Notes under the pieces: generated by a model
The model's input: the letters and a program-made list of their open reading frames with translations, nothing else
The model's database searches: none
What the model was told of the DNA's origin: nothing
Made by a program: the position numbers and the translations under genes
Shown here: one piece after another, positions 1 through 14,530 of the stretch
Layout of the letters: each line of letters opens with the position of its first letter
Numbering within the stretch: position 1 is the stretch's first letter
Assembly (NCBI RefSeq): GCF_006152065.1
Contig: NZ_VDFW01000003.1
Coordinates: 248,001 to 312,000, forward strand
DNA length: 64,000 nucleotides
Origin: Amycolatopsis alkalitolerans
GTDB taxonomy: Bacteria > Actinomycetota > Actinomycetes > Mycobacteriales > Pseudonocardiaceae
Direction of reading: 5' to 3'

Positions 1-202
1 CCCGATCGACGTCCGGGGTTCGCAGAACGCGCCGTACAACGGGGTGCCGACGGTGCCGAGTCAGCAGCAGGTGAACCAGAACGCGGACCGTCCGCAGCAG
101 CAGCTGGCCGAGCAGGCCGGGCAGTCCGGCCCGCCCGGGGTCGCCGGTTCGCCCGGGGTGTCCATCAACAGCCTCGCCGGCCTGCTGGGCCTGCCCGGCT
201 GA
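1..202 (+). CDS. C-terminal fragment of an Mce-family lipid-transport protein (5' end outside window)
   Basis: The window opens inside this gene. The frame runs from base 2 to the TGA at 200-202, leaving about 66 residues. The visible tail is low complexity, rich in Pro, Gln, Asn and Gly, with QQQ runs and a hydrophobic end (SLAGLLGLPG). Tails like this are common on the last Mce proteins of actinobacterial mce operons. The next two genes look like Mce-associated membrane proteins, which is the main reason for the call. Mce proteins form the envelope-spanning part of an ABC-type lipid importer. No MCE domain is visible in the fragment, so the family assignment rests on context. Confidence 0.55.
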   Translation, partial: PIDVRGSQNAPYNGVPTVPSQQQVNQNADRPQQQLAEQAGQSGPPGVAGSPGVSINSLAGLLGLPG

Positions 203-238
203 CCGGGACGCCACACCGCCTACCTACTCTGGAGTGTT

Positions 239-829
239 ATGAGTTCCGAGGACCTGGAAACGCCGACGGAGGAGACCTCTGCGGAGGAGCCCTCCGAATC
301 GGGCGACGGCGGCTCGAACAGCCGCTACCTCGTGCTCGGCACCGCCGCGCTGGCCACCGCCGCGCTGATCCTGGCGGCGGTCTTCGGGATCCAGTGGTGG
401 TCGGCCTCCGGCAACGACAACCTCGCGCTGGCCCAGGCGCGGGATGCGGTGGTCAAGCAGGGCGGGATCGCGGTCAAGGCCTACACCGAGCTGGACTACA
501 CCAATCCCGACGCGTTCTTCCAGAACGTCATGAACGTGTCCACAAGCGACATGCAGACGCTGATGAAGAACTCGGAGGCCAACTACCGCCAGTCGCTCGC
601 GCAGGCCAAGACCAAGGTCACCACGACCGTGCAGGACATCGGCGTCGAAGAACTCGACGATCACGCCGGCAAGGCCAGCTTCCTCGCGGCCATCAGCACG
701 CTCGTGACCCAGAACGGGCAGCAGCCGGTCGCGAAGCCGTTGCGGCTGGAGGTCCAGATGACCCGGGTCGGGCAGGACTGGAAGGTGTCCGGGATCAGTT
801 CGGTGCCGCTCGTCAGCAGCGGTCAGTAA
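239..829 (+). CDS. Mce-associated membrane protein (Mam)
   Basis: This protein has 196 residues: an acidic Glu/Ser/Thr-rich cytoplasmic N-terminus (1-28), one membrane helix (about 31-53, ending IQWW) and an extracytoplasmic alpha/beta domain. The domain shows the pattern usual in Mce-associated proteins: an A-x-x-A-V helix after the membrane, a Tyr-rich stretch (AYTELDYTNPDAFF) and a C-terminal VGQDWKVSGI strand. The ATG at 239 lies 36 nt after the upstream Mce stop, so the genes are probably one operon. Mam proteins are thought to stabilise or assemble the Mce lipid-transport complex. No catalytic motif is seen. Confidence 0.75.
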   Translation: MSSEDLETPTEETSAEEPSESGDGGSNSRYLVLGTAALATAALILAAVFGIQWWSASGNDNLALAQARDAVVKQGGIAVKAYTELDYTNPDAFFQNVMNVSTSDMQTLMKNSEANYRQSLAQAKTKVTTTVQDIGVEELDDHAGKASFLAAISTLVTQNGQQPVAKPLRLEVQMTRVGQDWKVSGISSVPLVSSGQ

Positions 830-852
830 GCGCCGCAGGAACGGAGTTCGTC

Positions 853-1695
853 GTGCCAACCAGCAACCATGGCCGCCCGCAGTCGGTGCGGCGGCCCAGG
901 GTAGCGGGCCTGCGCCGGCCATCGCCGGGCCCGCGGCCGGAGACCGAAGAGCGGTCGGATGGCCCGGAGATCGCGGAGAGCCTCTTCACGCCCGCGCCCA
1001 AGAAGCCGAGCCCGCGGGCGAAGCATCGGGACAGTGGTAAGCCGAAGCCCGCCGACTTTTTCGAGGCCGAGACCGAGGTCGCGCACGATGAGCCGGAGCC
1101 CCGGGTGCGGGTCCGCCGTCCCCGGAACCCGTACGTCATCGCGGGCGCGCTGTTCGGGCTCGCCGTCGTGCTGGCCGGGTTCGCGGTGTTCTTCAAGATC
1201 AAGGACAACGAGATCAGTGCGGCCACGGACAATACCGCGCTGCTGGACGCGGGTCGTACCGCACAGGTGAACCAGGCCGCGACGAACGCGGCGGCGACAC
1301 TGTTCTCCTATGACTACAACGACATCGCGAAGACCCAGAACGCCGCCAAGGACCTGCTGCTCAACGACGACGTCCGGGCGAAGTACAACAGCCTGATGGG
1401 CCAGGTCGAGCGCCTCGCGCCGCAGCAGAAGATCGTGGTCACGGTCAAGGCGAGCCGCAGCGCCGTCATCATGCTGAACGGCGACACCGCGCGCGTGATG
1501 GTCTTCGTCGACCAGACCGCCACCCGGACCGACCAGAACCAGACCTCCAGCGGCAGCGCCCAGCTGTGGATGAACATGAAGTACGTGGACGGGAAGTGGA
1601 AGGTCAACGCCATGGACACGTACAACTCCCAGCCCGCCGCCAGCACGGCGCCGGCCCCGAGCAGTCAGCCGTCCGCCCCGCGGCCGTCCCGCTGA
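853..1695 (+). CDS. Second Mce-associated membrane protein
   Basis: This protein has 280 residues. I chose the GTG at 853 because GGAG at 843-846 lies 6 nt upstream and only 23 nt separate it from the previous stop; the open frame extends further upstream but overlaps the previous gene. The long Arg/Pro/Lys-rich N-terminus (1-90) is cytoplasmic, one helix spans about 93-114, and the outer domain ends in DGKWKVNAMDTY, parallel to the VGQDWKVSGI end of the previous protein. A Ser/Pro/Ala tail follows. It is a divergent paralogue of its neighbour and likely acts in the same Mce lipid-import complex. Confidence 0.7.
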   Translation: MPTSNHGRPQSVRRPRVAGLRRPSPGPRPETEERSDGPEIAESLFTPAPKKPSPRAKHRDSGKPKPADFFEAETEVAHDEPEPRVRVRRPRNPYVIAGALFGLAVVLAGFAVFFKIKDNEISAATDNTALLDAGRTAQVNQAATNAAATLFSYDYNDIAKTQNAAKDLLLNDDVRAKYNSLMGQVERLAPQQKIVVTVKASRSAVIMLNGDTARVMVFVDQTATRTDQNQTSSGSAQLWMNMKYVDGKWKVNAMDTYNSQPAASTAPAPSSQPSAPRPSR

Positions 1696-1700
1696 GCCGG

Positions 1701-2486
1701 ATGGCGCCTGGTGGTCTCTTCGACTACGACGCCGAAGTGGCGCCGCACAACCGGCGATTCCGCGAAGTCGCCGCCGTCGGCGCGCAGGACCGCGTGCTCG
1801 ACGTCGGCTGCGGCACCGGCCAGTCGACGCGGGAGGCCGCCCGCGCGGCAGCCGCCGGGAGCGTGCTCGGGGTGGATCTGTCCGCTCCCGCGCTCGAACA
1901 GGCTCGTCGGCTCACCGAAGACGAAGGGCTGGGCAACGTCGCGTACCTGCGCGCCGACGCCGCCGCGCACGAGTTCGCCCAGGCGCATTTCGACCTGTGC
2001 CTCAGCCGGTTCGGCACCATGTTCTTCCCCGACCCCGTCGCGGCGTTCACCAACCTCGCCCATGCCCTGCGCCCGGCGGCGCGCCTGGTGCTGCTGGTGT
2101 GGCAGGACCGCGAGCGCAACGAGTGGGCGACAGCGGTCGACGAAGCCATCACCCGGACACCGCCCCCGCCCCGGCCCGGCGAGGACCCGTTCGCGCTCGC
2201 CGACCCGGCCACCACGGAACGCATCCTGACCACGGCCGGGTTCACCGACGTCGCGTTCACCGACGTGCACGAGCCCGTCTACTACGGCCCGGACGCCGCC
2301 GTCGCCTACGACATGGTGCTCAGCCTCCGCCGGCCGCAGCAGTTGCTCGCGCACGCCGACGCGGGCGACGAGGCACGGCGCCGGCTGCGCGCCTTGCTGG
2401 GCGCGCGCGAGCGCGGCGAAGGCGTGTACTTCGACTCGCGTGCCTGGCTCGTCACCGCGGAACGGCGGGCCGCCCGCGTGCGTTGA
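1701..2486 (+). CDS. SAM-dependent methyltransferase (class I)
   Basis: This protein has 261 residues. The ATG at 1701 is 5 nt after the previous stop. Motif I (VLDVGCGTGQST, about 32-43) binds S-adenosylmethionine, GVDLS about 20 residues later is the acidic strand-2 loop, and RADAA then DLCLSRFGTMFFPDP follow as motifs II/III of the UbiE/class I fold. The C-terminal half carries a substrate cap with a conserved-looking TTAGFTDVAFTDV segment. The substrate cannot be read from sequence. Tight spacing to the mce genes suggests co-transcription, but a link to lipid transport is only inference. Confidence 0.8.
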   Translation: MAPGGLFDYDAEVAPHNRRFREVAAVGAQDRVLDVGCGTGQSTREAARAAAAGSVLGVDLSAPALEQARRLTEDEGLGNVAYLRADAAAHEFAQAHFDLCLSRFGTMFFPDPVAAFTNLAHALRPAARLVLLVWQDRERNEWATAVDEAITRTPPPPRPGEDPFALADPATTERILTTAGFTDVAFTDVHEPVYYGPDAAVAYDMVLSLRRPQQLLAHADAGDEARRRLRALLGARERGEGVYFDSRAWLVTAERRAARVR

Positions 2487-2517
2487 AGGGCTACTGGGCC
2501 GAGCGCAGGGGGCAGCC

Positions 2518-3042
2518 ATGGGTGACCCGTTCAACGGGGCGGTGAGCTGGGACAACCTCGGCGACGACCGCATCGGTGTATGCCATCCCGGGTACGTCGG
2601 CCTGTTCCGGGTCCACGTCGACGGGCTGCTCAAGCTTGCGCGGCGCCGCCTCGCCGAGCACGAGCGGGGTGAGCTCGGGCGGCTCGACCCTCGCCTGGAT
2701 TCCGTGCTGTGGATGCGCCGCCTCGGCGAGAACATCCCGGCGGCCGCCGAGCTCGACGTGCTGCAGCCGGCCGCCAACCGCTTCCAGGCCGTGCTCGATC
2801 TGCTGCCCTCCGTCGGCGGCGTCCTGGTGCTGCACGGCTGGCAGGATCGCTACCTGGTCGGCACCGTCGCGCTGGACGTCAAGGTCGCCATCGAGGCGTG
2901 GCTGCGCGCGTGGTCGCTGGGGGAGCTGGTGGACGGGCGGCCGTGCCCGGACGCGGCGGCGCTGCGGGTGTGGCAACGGCAGTGCCGGTGGCTGGGTGAG
3001 CAGATCGTCGACCCGCTCCAGCCCGAACCCGAGGCGGCGTGA
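2518..3042 (+). CDS. Conserved-looking protein of unknown function, 174 residues
   Basis: The ATG at 2518 follows a GCAGGGGGC purine stretch, 31 nt after the methyltransferase stop. The predicted protein is soluble and mostly helical, rich in Arg, Leu, Trp and Asp, with a central GGVLVLHGWQDRYLVGT segment and several Trp residues (SWDNLGD, VLWMRR, EAWLRAW, VWQRQCRW). No membrane segment, signal peptide or known catalytic motif was recognised. Codon bias is typical of the region. It is the last gene before the rpoB promoter region and probably ends the mce-methyltransferase transcription unit. I do not recognise the family. Confidence 0.6.
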   Translation: MGDPFNGAVSWDNLGDDRIGVCHPGYVGLFRVHVDGLLKLARRRLAEHERGELGRLDPRLDSVLWMRRLGENIPAAAELDVLQPAANRFQAVLDLLPSVGGVLVLHGWQDRYLVGTVALDVKVAIEAWLRAWSLGELVDGRPCPDAAALRVWQRQCRWLGEQIVDPLQPEPEAA

Positions 3043-3411
3043 ATCCGCAGGTCGGAGGCCGGTTATCACCTCGTGTACACCATGCGACCACATTGCGCCA
3101 ACCGGCGGGTTGAAGGCGTGGCATCTTGACTCAGACGGCTCTGGGGGTCACGCTTACTCCCGACAGCAACGCCCTGCGGGAGGGCGAAGCTGGGAGGCGT
3201 ACCTGAAGACGGTGTGATCGAGATCTGGGCCCCATCGGAAGCGCCCCTCGACAAGGCACGTCTTTCGGGCTAGACTGCTTCTTTGCGCTGCCCACTTTCA
3301 GGCTGCCCGGGCACGGCAGCTAGACTAGTGAGCACCACGGCACCCCTGACAGTCGCATTAGTAGTTGCTAACGCGGCTGCTCACCGCTCATTGTCCCCGG
3401 AAGGACGCATC
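3043..3411 (+). promoter_or_regulatory. rpoB promoter and leader region, three candidate promoters
   Basis: This 369-nt region holds no supported gene. The best promoter is TCGACA (3248-3253), a 17-nt spacer, then TAGACT (3271-3276). A second TAGACT lies at 3321-3326 behind a weak TTCAGG (3297-3302, 18 nt). A third possibility is CTGACA (3346-3351) with TAACGC (3369-3374), 17 nt apart. All resemble principal-sigma (HrdB/SigA) promoters. AAGGA at 3401-3405 is the rpoB ribosome-binding site, 6 nt before the TTG start. A short hairpin-like CCCTGCGGGAGGG lies about 3172-3184. The promoter assignments are by eye. Confidence 0.6.
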
Positions 3412-6912
<3,501 letters not shown>

Positions 6913-6919
6913 CCCAGCC

Positions 6920-6958
6920 ACCTGGTGGGGGCAAGCCTCCCGCGTGCCCCCACCAGGT
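6920..6958 (+). other. Strong stem-loop between rpoB and rpoC
   Basis: A perfect 14-bp inverted repeat, ACCTGGTGGGGGCA (6920-6933) and TGCCCCCACCAGGT (6945-6958), encloses an 11-nt loop, starting 8 nt after the rpoB stop. No T-run follows, so a full intrinsic terminator is unlikely. It could be a partial attenuator, an RNase processing site or an RNA stabiliser that sets the rpoB:rpoC ratio. rpoC has its own AAGGGGA site (6988-6994) downstream. Confidence 0.75.
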
Positions 6959-7003
6959 AGCCGACCCCGATAGCCACCTCTATTTCCAAGGGGATGCAAC
7001 GCT

Positions 7004-10915
<3,912 letters not shown>

Positions 10916-10928
10916 TCTCGTAGCAACG

Positions 10929-10965
10929 CGAAGCCCCCGGCTCCCTCGCGGAGCCGGGGGCTTCG
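10929..10965 (+). terminator. rpoBC intrinsic terminator
   Basis: A 16-bp perfect stem (10929-10944 with 10950-10965, CGAAGCCCCCGGCTCC on the left) closes on a 5-nt loop, beginning 14 nt after the rpoC stop. It is followed by GTCGCCGTT rather than a clean T-run, as is common in high-GC actinobacteria. Confidence 0.85.
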
Positions 10966-11018
10966 TCGCCGTTGGACACCCCGGAAAAACGGACGATATC
11001 GGTCATCGGCCCGGGGCG

Positions 11019-11047
11019 TTGGTGATTCCGGTGAAGCGGGGTAGGTA
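11019..11047 (+). promoter_or_regulatory. Candidate promoter of the 50-residue gene
   Basis: TTGGTG (11019-11024) and TAGGTA (11042-11047) are spaced by exactly 17 nt, 43 nt before the ATG of the small gene. The position after the rpoC terminator fits an independent transcription unit. Confidence 0.45.
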
Positions 11048-11089
11048 GCGTGTCGGGCGGGAGGGAAGGCGCGAACCCAGGAGGGGACC

Positions 11090-11242
11090 ATGAGCACCGA
11101 AGAGAACGTGGACCGGGAAGAGACCCCGCAGTCCGGACGGCACGCCGCACCGGAGGGCGCCCCGCGTCATCCGGCGATCGATCTGACCCGGGATCCGAAC
11201 CCCGGTAAACCCGATCACGCGAAACCGGACGACGACGACTGA
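11090..11242 (+). CDS. Small acidic protein, 50 residues, unknown function
   Basis: The ATG at 11090 is preceded by AGGAGGGG (11079-11086), among the best ribosome-binding sites in the window. The product is hydrophilic and probably disordered. It starts MSTEENVDREE, has an APRHPAIDLTRDPNPGKP centre and ends in PDDDD. There are no Cys, aromatic or membrane residues. It has its own candidate promoter and lies between the rpoC terminator and a second terminator, so it looks like a real monocistronic gene and not readthrough sequence. No family is recognised. Confidence 0.7.
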   Translation: MSTEENVDREETPQSGRHAAPEGAPRHPAIDLTRDPNPGKPDHAKPDDDD

Positions 11243-11249
11243 CCGAACC

Positions 11250-11279
11250 AAGGGCGCCCCGCCGCCGGGGCGCCCTTTT
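11250..11279. terminator. Bidirectional terminator between convergent genes
   Basis: A 12-bp stem (AAGGGCGCCCCG, 11250-11261, with 11266-11277) closes on a 4-nt loop. A-rich sequence is on the left and TTTT (11276-11279) on the right. It serves the 50-residue gene from one side and the minus-strand operon ending at 11285 from the other. Confidence 0.85.
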
Positions 11280-11284
11280 CCAGG

Positions 11285-11869
11285 TCAGCTCGTGGTCAGC
11301 TCGTCGAGCACCCGGAGCAACCGCTTGCGTTTGAGGCTGCCGCACCAGCTGATGGAGCGGAAGCCGTGGCCCTCCTGGCGCACGTCCTGCTTGACCTCGG
11401 GCCTGCGGTTGCGCGCCCACTCCGTGAAGTGCGGGTACAGCGCGATCGGGTCACCGTCGACCGCCGTGACCCGGTTGCCGTCGTGAAACCCGTCGAACGG
11501 CCGGGCCCCGACCACCGTGCTGACGACGGAATAGGTGGTCGCGTTGGTCTCCCACTGGTTGTGCACGGAGTCGAAGCGGCGCCCCCAGACCACCCGGACC
11601 TGGACGCCGTGCACCGGGCGCCCCCGGTACACGCCGAGGATCTCGCACTCGGTGCCGGGCAGCGGAACCTCCCAGCTCTGCCTGCCGTCGCCGGGCAGCT
11701 CACGCGGGGCGCGTGCCGGGCCTGTCCGCACCCGCCAGCCGTACCGCCCGGCCAACTGCGGGAGCTGGATATGCCGGAACACCGCGGGGGACAGGACGAG
11801 ATAACCGACCCACACGAGCAACGGCACGACGACGATCGCGCTGACGATCCCGCTCGCGTCGAAGGTCAC
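11285..11869 (-). CDS. Membrane-anchored protein, last gene of T7SS-target cassette (paralogue of upstream gene)
   Basis: This protein has 194 residues: an N-terminal hydrophobic helix (about 7-30), then an extracellular or cytoplasmic beta-rich domain with Trp residues and a basic C-terminus (LKRKRLLRVLDELTTS). Its start overlaps the previous stop by 4 nt (ATGA), so translation is coupled. The C-terminal third aligns by eye with the preceding gene product (PHFTEWARNR and PEFEEWFREN; RLLRVLDEL and KLLRSLDFL), so the two are likely tandem duplicates. Function is unknown. Immunity, membrane docking or accessory roles for the WXG protein upstream are guesses from position. Confidence 0.7.
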   Translation of the reverse strand: MTFDASGIVSAIVVVPLLVWVGYLVLSPAVFRHIQLPQLAGRYGWRVRTGPARAPRELPGDGRQSWEVPLPGTECEILGVYRGRPVHGVQVRVVWGRRFDSVHNQWETNATTYSVVSTVVGARPFDGFHDGNRVTAVDGDPIALYPHFTEWARNRRPEVKQDVRQEGHGFRSISWCGSLKRKRLLRVLDELTTS

Positions 11870-12429
11870 GGCAACTCGGCCTTGTGGATCGGCAACCGCT
11901 CGGCCACGTCGACGAGGAAGTCAAGGCTGCGAAGCAGTTTGCCGCGGTTCATCGTGGCGCCGCTGCGGACCGTAAGATGGCCGTTCGCCGCCTCGAAGCT
12001 CGAGCAGCGGGACGCGTTCTCCCTGAACCATTCCTCGAATTCGGGCGACACGATGCCGTCCGGGCTGAGTTCGTCCAGGCCGGTCAGCTTCACGACGCAG
12101 TTCGGCAACGGCGCGGTGACTTTGATCCGGACTATCCACCGCGTTTTTTTCGTATACATCGGCTGATCCGGGGCCGTGCTCACGTTTCGTGCGCTGTCCG
12201 TGTACTGGTATGCGCCGCACGCGTAGCCGCGATATTTCCCCCGAAATCCCCGGCTGATCCACGTCCCGGTCGCGGACAGTGGTTTTTCGCGAAACTCCTC
12301 CCAGCCGTTCGCCTTCGCCAGCACGGTGAGGTCGCGGGCGCGGCGACGCGAGACGAGCAAGCTGCATCCGAACAGCGCCAGCAGTAGCGCGATGATCGCC
12401 AGAACGAGGTAAGCGTCTCCGGTCAACAT
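11866..12429 (-). CDS. Membrane-anchored protein, fourth gene of T7SS-target cassette
   Basis: This protein has 187 residues. An N-terminal helix (about 6-27, LVLAIIALLLALFG) is followed by a basic RRRARD stop-transfer and a soluble domain with an NGWEEF segment and C-terminal KLLRSLDFLVDVAERL. The stop of the WXG gene and this start share one base (TGATG). It is a paralogue of the next gene and shows no catalytic signature. Paired small membrane proteins after a secreted WXG protein are a common arrangement in T7SS effector loci, but no immunity activity can be claimed from sequence. Confidence 0.7.
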   Translation of the reverse strand: MLTGDAYLVLAIIALLLALFGCSLLVSRRRARDLTVLAKANGWEEFREKPLSATGTWISRGFRGKYRGYACGAYQYTDSARNVSTAPDQPMYTKKTRWIVRIKVTAPLPNCVVKLTGLDELSPDGIVSPEFEEWFRENASRCSSFEAANGHLTVRSGATMNRGKLLRSLDFLVDVAERLPIHKAELP

Positions 12430-13595
12430 CAGAAGTCGAGGTCCTCGCTGGTTTCCTCGGTGGTCTGCTCCTCACCGCTTTCGCCATAGGTGACGGCCTT
12501 GCCGATGCCCTGCCCGTAGGTGTTCGCCTTGCCGGCCACGGAAGCGCCGGTCTGGAATTTCTCCTTGGCAGTGGAGTACTTGGCACCGCCCAGCCCGACT
12601 GTTCCCGCACCGGCCTTTGCCGCGGTTTCCTTCATCGACTCGCCGAATCCCTTGGCGGCCCTGCCGCCGACCATGCCGTCCTTGCCGGCGAGCTTGCCCA
12701 GATTGCCGGCCATCGGACCCGCTTCCAGCTTTCCGAGGTCCTTGTTCAGCTTCATGATGTCCTTGAAGTTCCCCTTCCACTGCGTGAAGAAGTCCTTCAT
12801 CTTCTGCAGGAACTGCTTGATCTTGTCGAGGATCTCCTTGAGCTTCTGGATGTAGCGGCTCACCTTCGAACCGGTCTGCGCGCCCCGGACGGCGGTGGCG
12901 CCACCGGCGGCCGCGGTCGAGCCGCCACACGTCGGCACCGCCGCCGCCAGCGCGGGGATCCAGATCATGATCAGCCAAGTGATCAGCTCGGTCAGGATCG
13001 CCTTGATGAACTCCTCGATCACCTGCATCACCATGCTGGAGATCTGCAGCAGCTGCGCGATGTCCCCGGCCTGGCCGGCGATCCCCTCGATGCCGTCGGA
13101 GAACGCCGCGAGCTTCTTCCCCGCGGTCTCGGCAGCCTGGCCGCTCCACTGCGACAGCGACGTCTTGGCCTCCTCGGCGAACTTCTGGCTGTAGCTCACG
13201 AGCCCCTGCGCGATCGAACCGAAGTTGCCCGCGGCGTTCGCCAGCGCGGGCCCGTCACCGCTGACGAAGTGGATCGCGTCCTGCAGAGGCTGCACCACGG
13301 TCATCAGGAAGTTGAGGCCCTGCCCGACCAGCCAGCCGATCGGGTCGGAGGCGATGCTCGAGACGCTCATGCACGAGCTCACGAAGCTCGCCCCGCTGGC
13401 CGCGATCCCGGCGATCTCACCGCCGGACACCTTGCCGTCGGCCAGCGCGCCCTTTGCCGTGTTGTACGCGCTGAACCCGCTGCCCAGCGGACCGGGCAGG
13501 GCGCCGGGGATCTTGTCCGTGTTGATGAGACCGGGATCGCCCTGCTTGGTGATGGTGATGTTGCTGGCCTTGCCGGTCACCTTCTCGTCGGCCAT
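12429..13595 (-). CDS. WXG100-superfamily T7SS target, 388 residues, no known toxin domain
   Basis: After a 40-residue polar N-terminus, the protein follows the pattern of actinobacterial ESX-exported large WXG proteins: DPIGWLVGQGLNFL, VQPLQDAIHFVSGD, ANAAGNFGSIAQ, then the helix-turn-helix W150-S-G152. A strongly hydrophobic segment (about 196-220, ILTELITWLIMIWIP) follows, then a Lys-rich amphipathic helix (about 245-290) and a Gly/Ala/Lys-rich, finally acidic tail (EETSEDLDF). In toxin relatives a C-terminal nuclease or similar domain would follow the helical part; none is visible here. It lies 3 nt after the EspC-like gene. Likely an exported partner or pore-like structural protein (inference). 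Confidence 0.7.
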   Translation of the reverse strand: MADEKVTGKASNITITKQGDPGLINTDKIPGALPGPLGSGFSAYNTAKGALADGKVSGGEIAGIAASGASFVSSCMSVSSIASDPIGWLVGQGLNFLMTVVQPLQDAIHFVSGDGPALANAAGNFGSIAQGLVSYSQKFAEEAKTSLSQWSGQAAETAGKKLAAFSDGIEGIAGQAGDIAQLLQISSMVMQVIEEFIKAILTELITWLIMIWIPALAAAVPTCGGSTAAAGGATAVRGAQTGSKVSRYIQKLKEILDKIKQFLQKMKDFFTQWKGNFKDIMKLNKDLGKLEAGPMAGNLGKLAGKDGMVGGRAAKGFGESMKETAAKAGAGTVGLGGAKYSTAKEKFQTGASVAGKANTYGQGIGKAVTYGESGEEQTTEETSEDLDF

Positions 13596-13598
13596 GAC

Positions 13599-13967
13599 TC
13601 ACGATCCCTTCGGGGCGGGGCCCATTGTCGGTGTGCGCGAGGGCGCCGGATCGGTCAGCAGCTTCAGCACCTGGCCGAGCAGTTGCTTGCTGTCCTCCTC
13701 GTGGCCGTCGTAGGCGTTCGCCGCGCCGCTGAACTTCTCGCTCGCGGCCTGCAGCCCGTTCGCCATCTCGGTCAGCAGGTCGTTCAGGTCGCCGAGCATC
13801 TCCGTGTACTTGCCCTTCACGAAGATCCCGACGACGCCCCACGACTTGTCCCCGACGTCGGAGGAGCCGACCAGCCCTGAGACCTCCTTGGGCACGGCGA
13901 TGTCGCCGTTCAGCCGTCCCGAGTACGCGCGCAGCGCCTTGACGACGACCTCGTGCCCGCCACCCAT
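13599..13967 (-). CDS. EspC-like T7SS target protein
   Basis: This 122-residue helical-hairpin protein begins MGGGHEVVVKALRAY. It has the W43-G44 turn (KSWGVVG) followed by a second long helix and the export-type motif Y86-D-G-H-E90 (YxxxD/E). It matches the general layout of the EspC/DUF2580 family of ESX-associated proteins, which are about 100-120 residues and often encoded next to a larger WXG or PPE-like partner. The start overlaps the previous stop by one base, and the next gene starts 3 nt downstream. It is probably exported as a dimer with the 388-residue protein. Confidence 0.7.
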   Translation of the reverse strand: MGGGHEVVVKALRAYSGRLNGDIAVPKEVSGLVGSSDVGDKSWGVVGIFVKGKYTEMLGDLNDLLTEMANGLQAASEKFSGAANAYDGHEEDSKQLLGQVLKLLTDPAPSRTPTMGPAPKGS

Positions 13968-14530
13968 CAGCGGTCCTCCTCGTCGTAGAGGTTGAGGAAG
14001 CGGTTCCCGGACGGGTCGTTCCCGCTGCTCGGCGGGGCGGGCCGGGCCGGCGGTTCCTCGCGGCGAAGCACCGCCTGCTCCGAGTAGTCCTCCGTCTCGA
14101 CGGCACGGGCGGGCCGCTTCGGCTGTTCCTCCATCGACGCCCGCAGCTCTTCCGGCGTGGTGCCGAACAGCTGGGCCTGCGTGTCGAGCACCTGGTCCAT
14201 GAGATGCATGCCGTCGCCGGCGTGCTCCTCGACGATCCCGGCCTGCTTCCGCGCCGACTCGGCGACGGCCTGCTGGAGCGTGCCCAGCACGGCCGAGGAC
14301 AGCGCCTGCGGGGACTGCCGGAGCGCGGCCTCGGTGAACCTGATGTCCTTGACCGAGCCGCCGGGCCCCGCGACGACGGTGACCGAGCGGTCCGCCGACG
14401 TCGCCGTCGCCTCCACGCCGGCGATCTCCGCCTGCATCTGGTCCAGCCCCGAGAACTGCTCGTCCACGTGCTGAAGCTTCGCCTGGAACTGCTCGAACTG
14501 GGCCACCAGCTGGTCGAACTCGGCCGACAT
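13967..14530 (-). CDS. YbaB/EbfC-like protein heading the T7SS-target cassette
   Basis: This protein has 187 residues. I chose the ATG at 14530 because GGGAGG lies just upstream on the minus strand; the open frame extends further but without that support. An N-terminal helix (FDQLVAQFEQFQAKLQHV) leads into the YbaB core strands (DRSVTVVAGPGGSVKDIRF) and a helix, then an acidic Pro/Arg-rich tail ending NLYDEEDR. YbaB-like proteins recur at the head of ESX-associated gene clusters; EspL of mycobacterial ESX-1 is, from memory, described as YbaB-like. A chaperone-like or nucleoid role is possible. First gene of the five-gene operon. Confidence 0.75.
   Translation of the reverse strand: MSAEFDQLVAQFEQFQAKLQHVDEQFSGLDQMQAEIAGVEATATSADRSVTVVAGPGGSVKDIRFTEAALRQSPQALSSAVLGTLQQAVAESARKQAGIVEEHAGDGMHLMDQVLDTQAQLFGTTPEELRASMEEQPKRPARAVETEDYSEQAVLRREEPPARPAPPSSGNDPSGNRFLNLYDEEDR

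Noticed and set aside
394-852. Longer start for the second Mce-associated protein
   Set aside because: The extension overlaps the upstream gene in another frame and is Arg/Gly-rich shadow sequence; GTG 853 has a ribosome-binding site.
13450-13595. Toxin domain in the 388-residue WXG protein
   Set aside because: No nuclease, deaminase, NADase or pore-toxin motif could be seen in its C-terminal 150 residues; I keep it as target of unknown activity.
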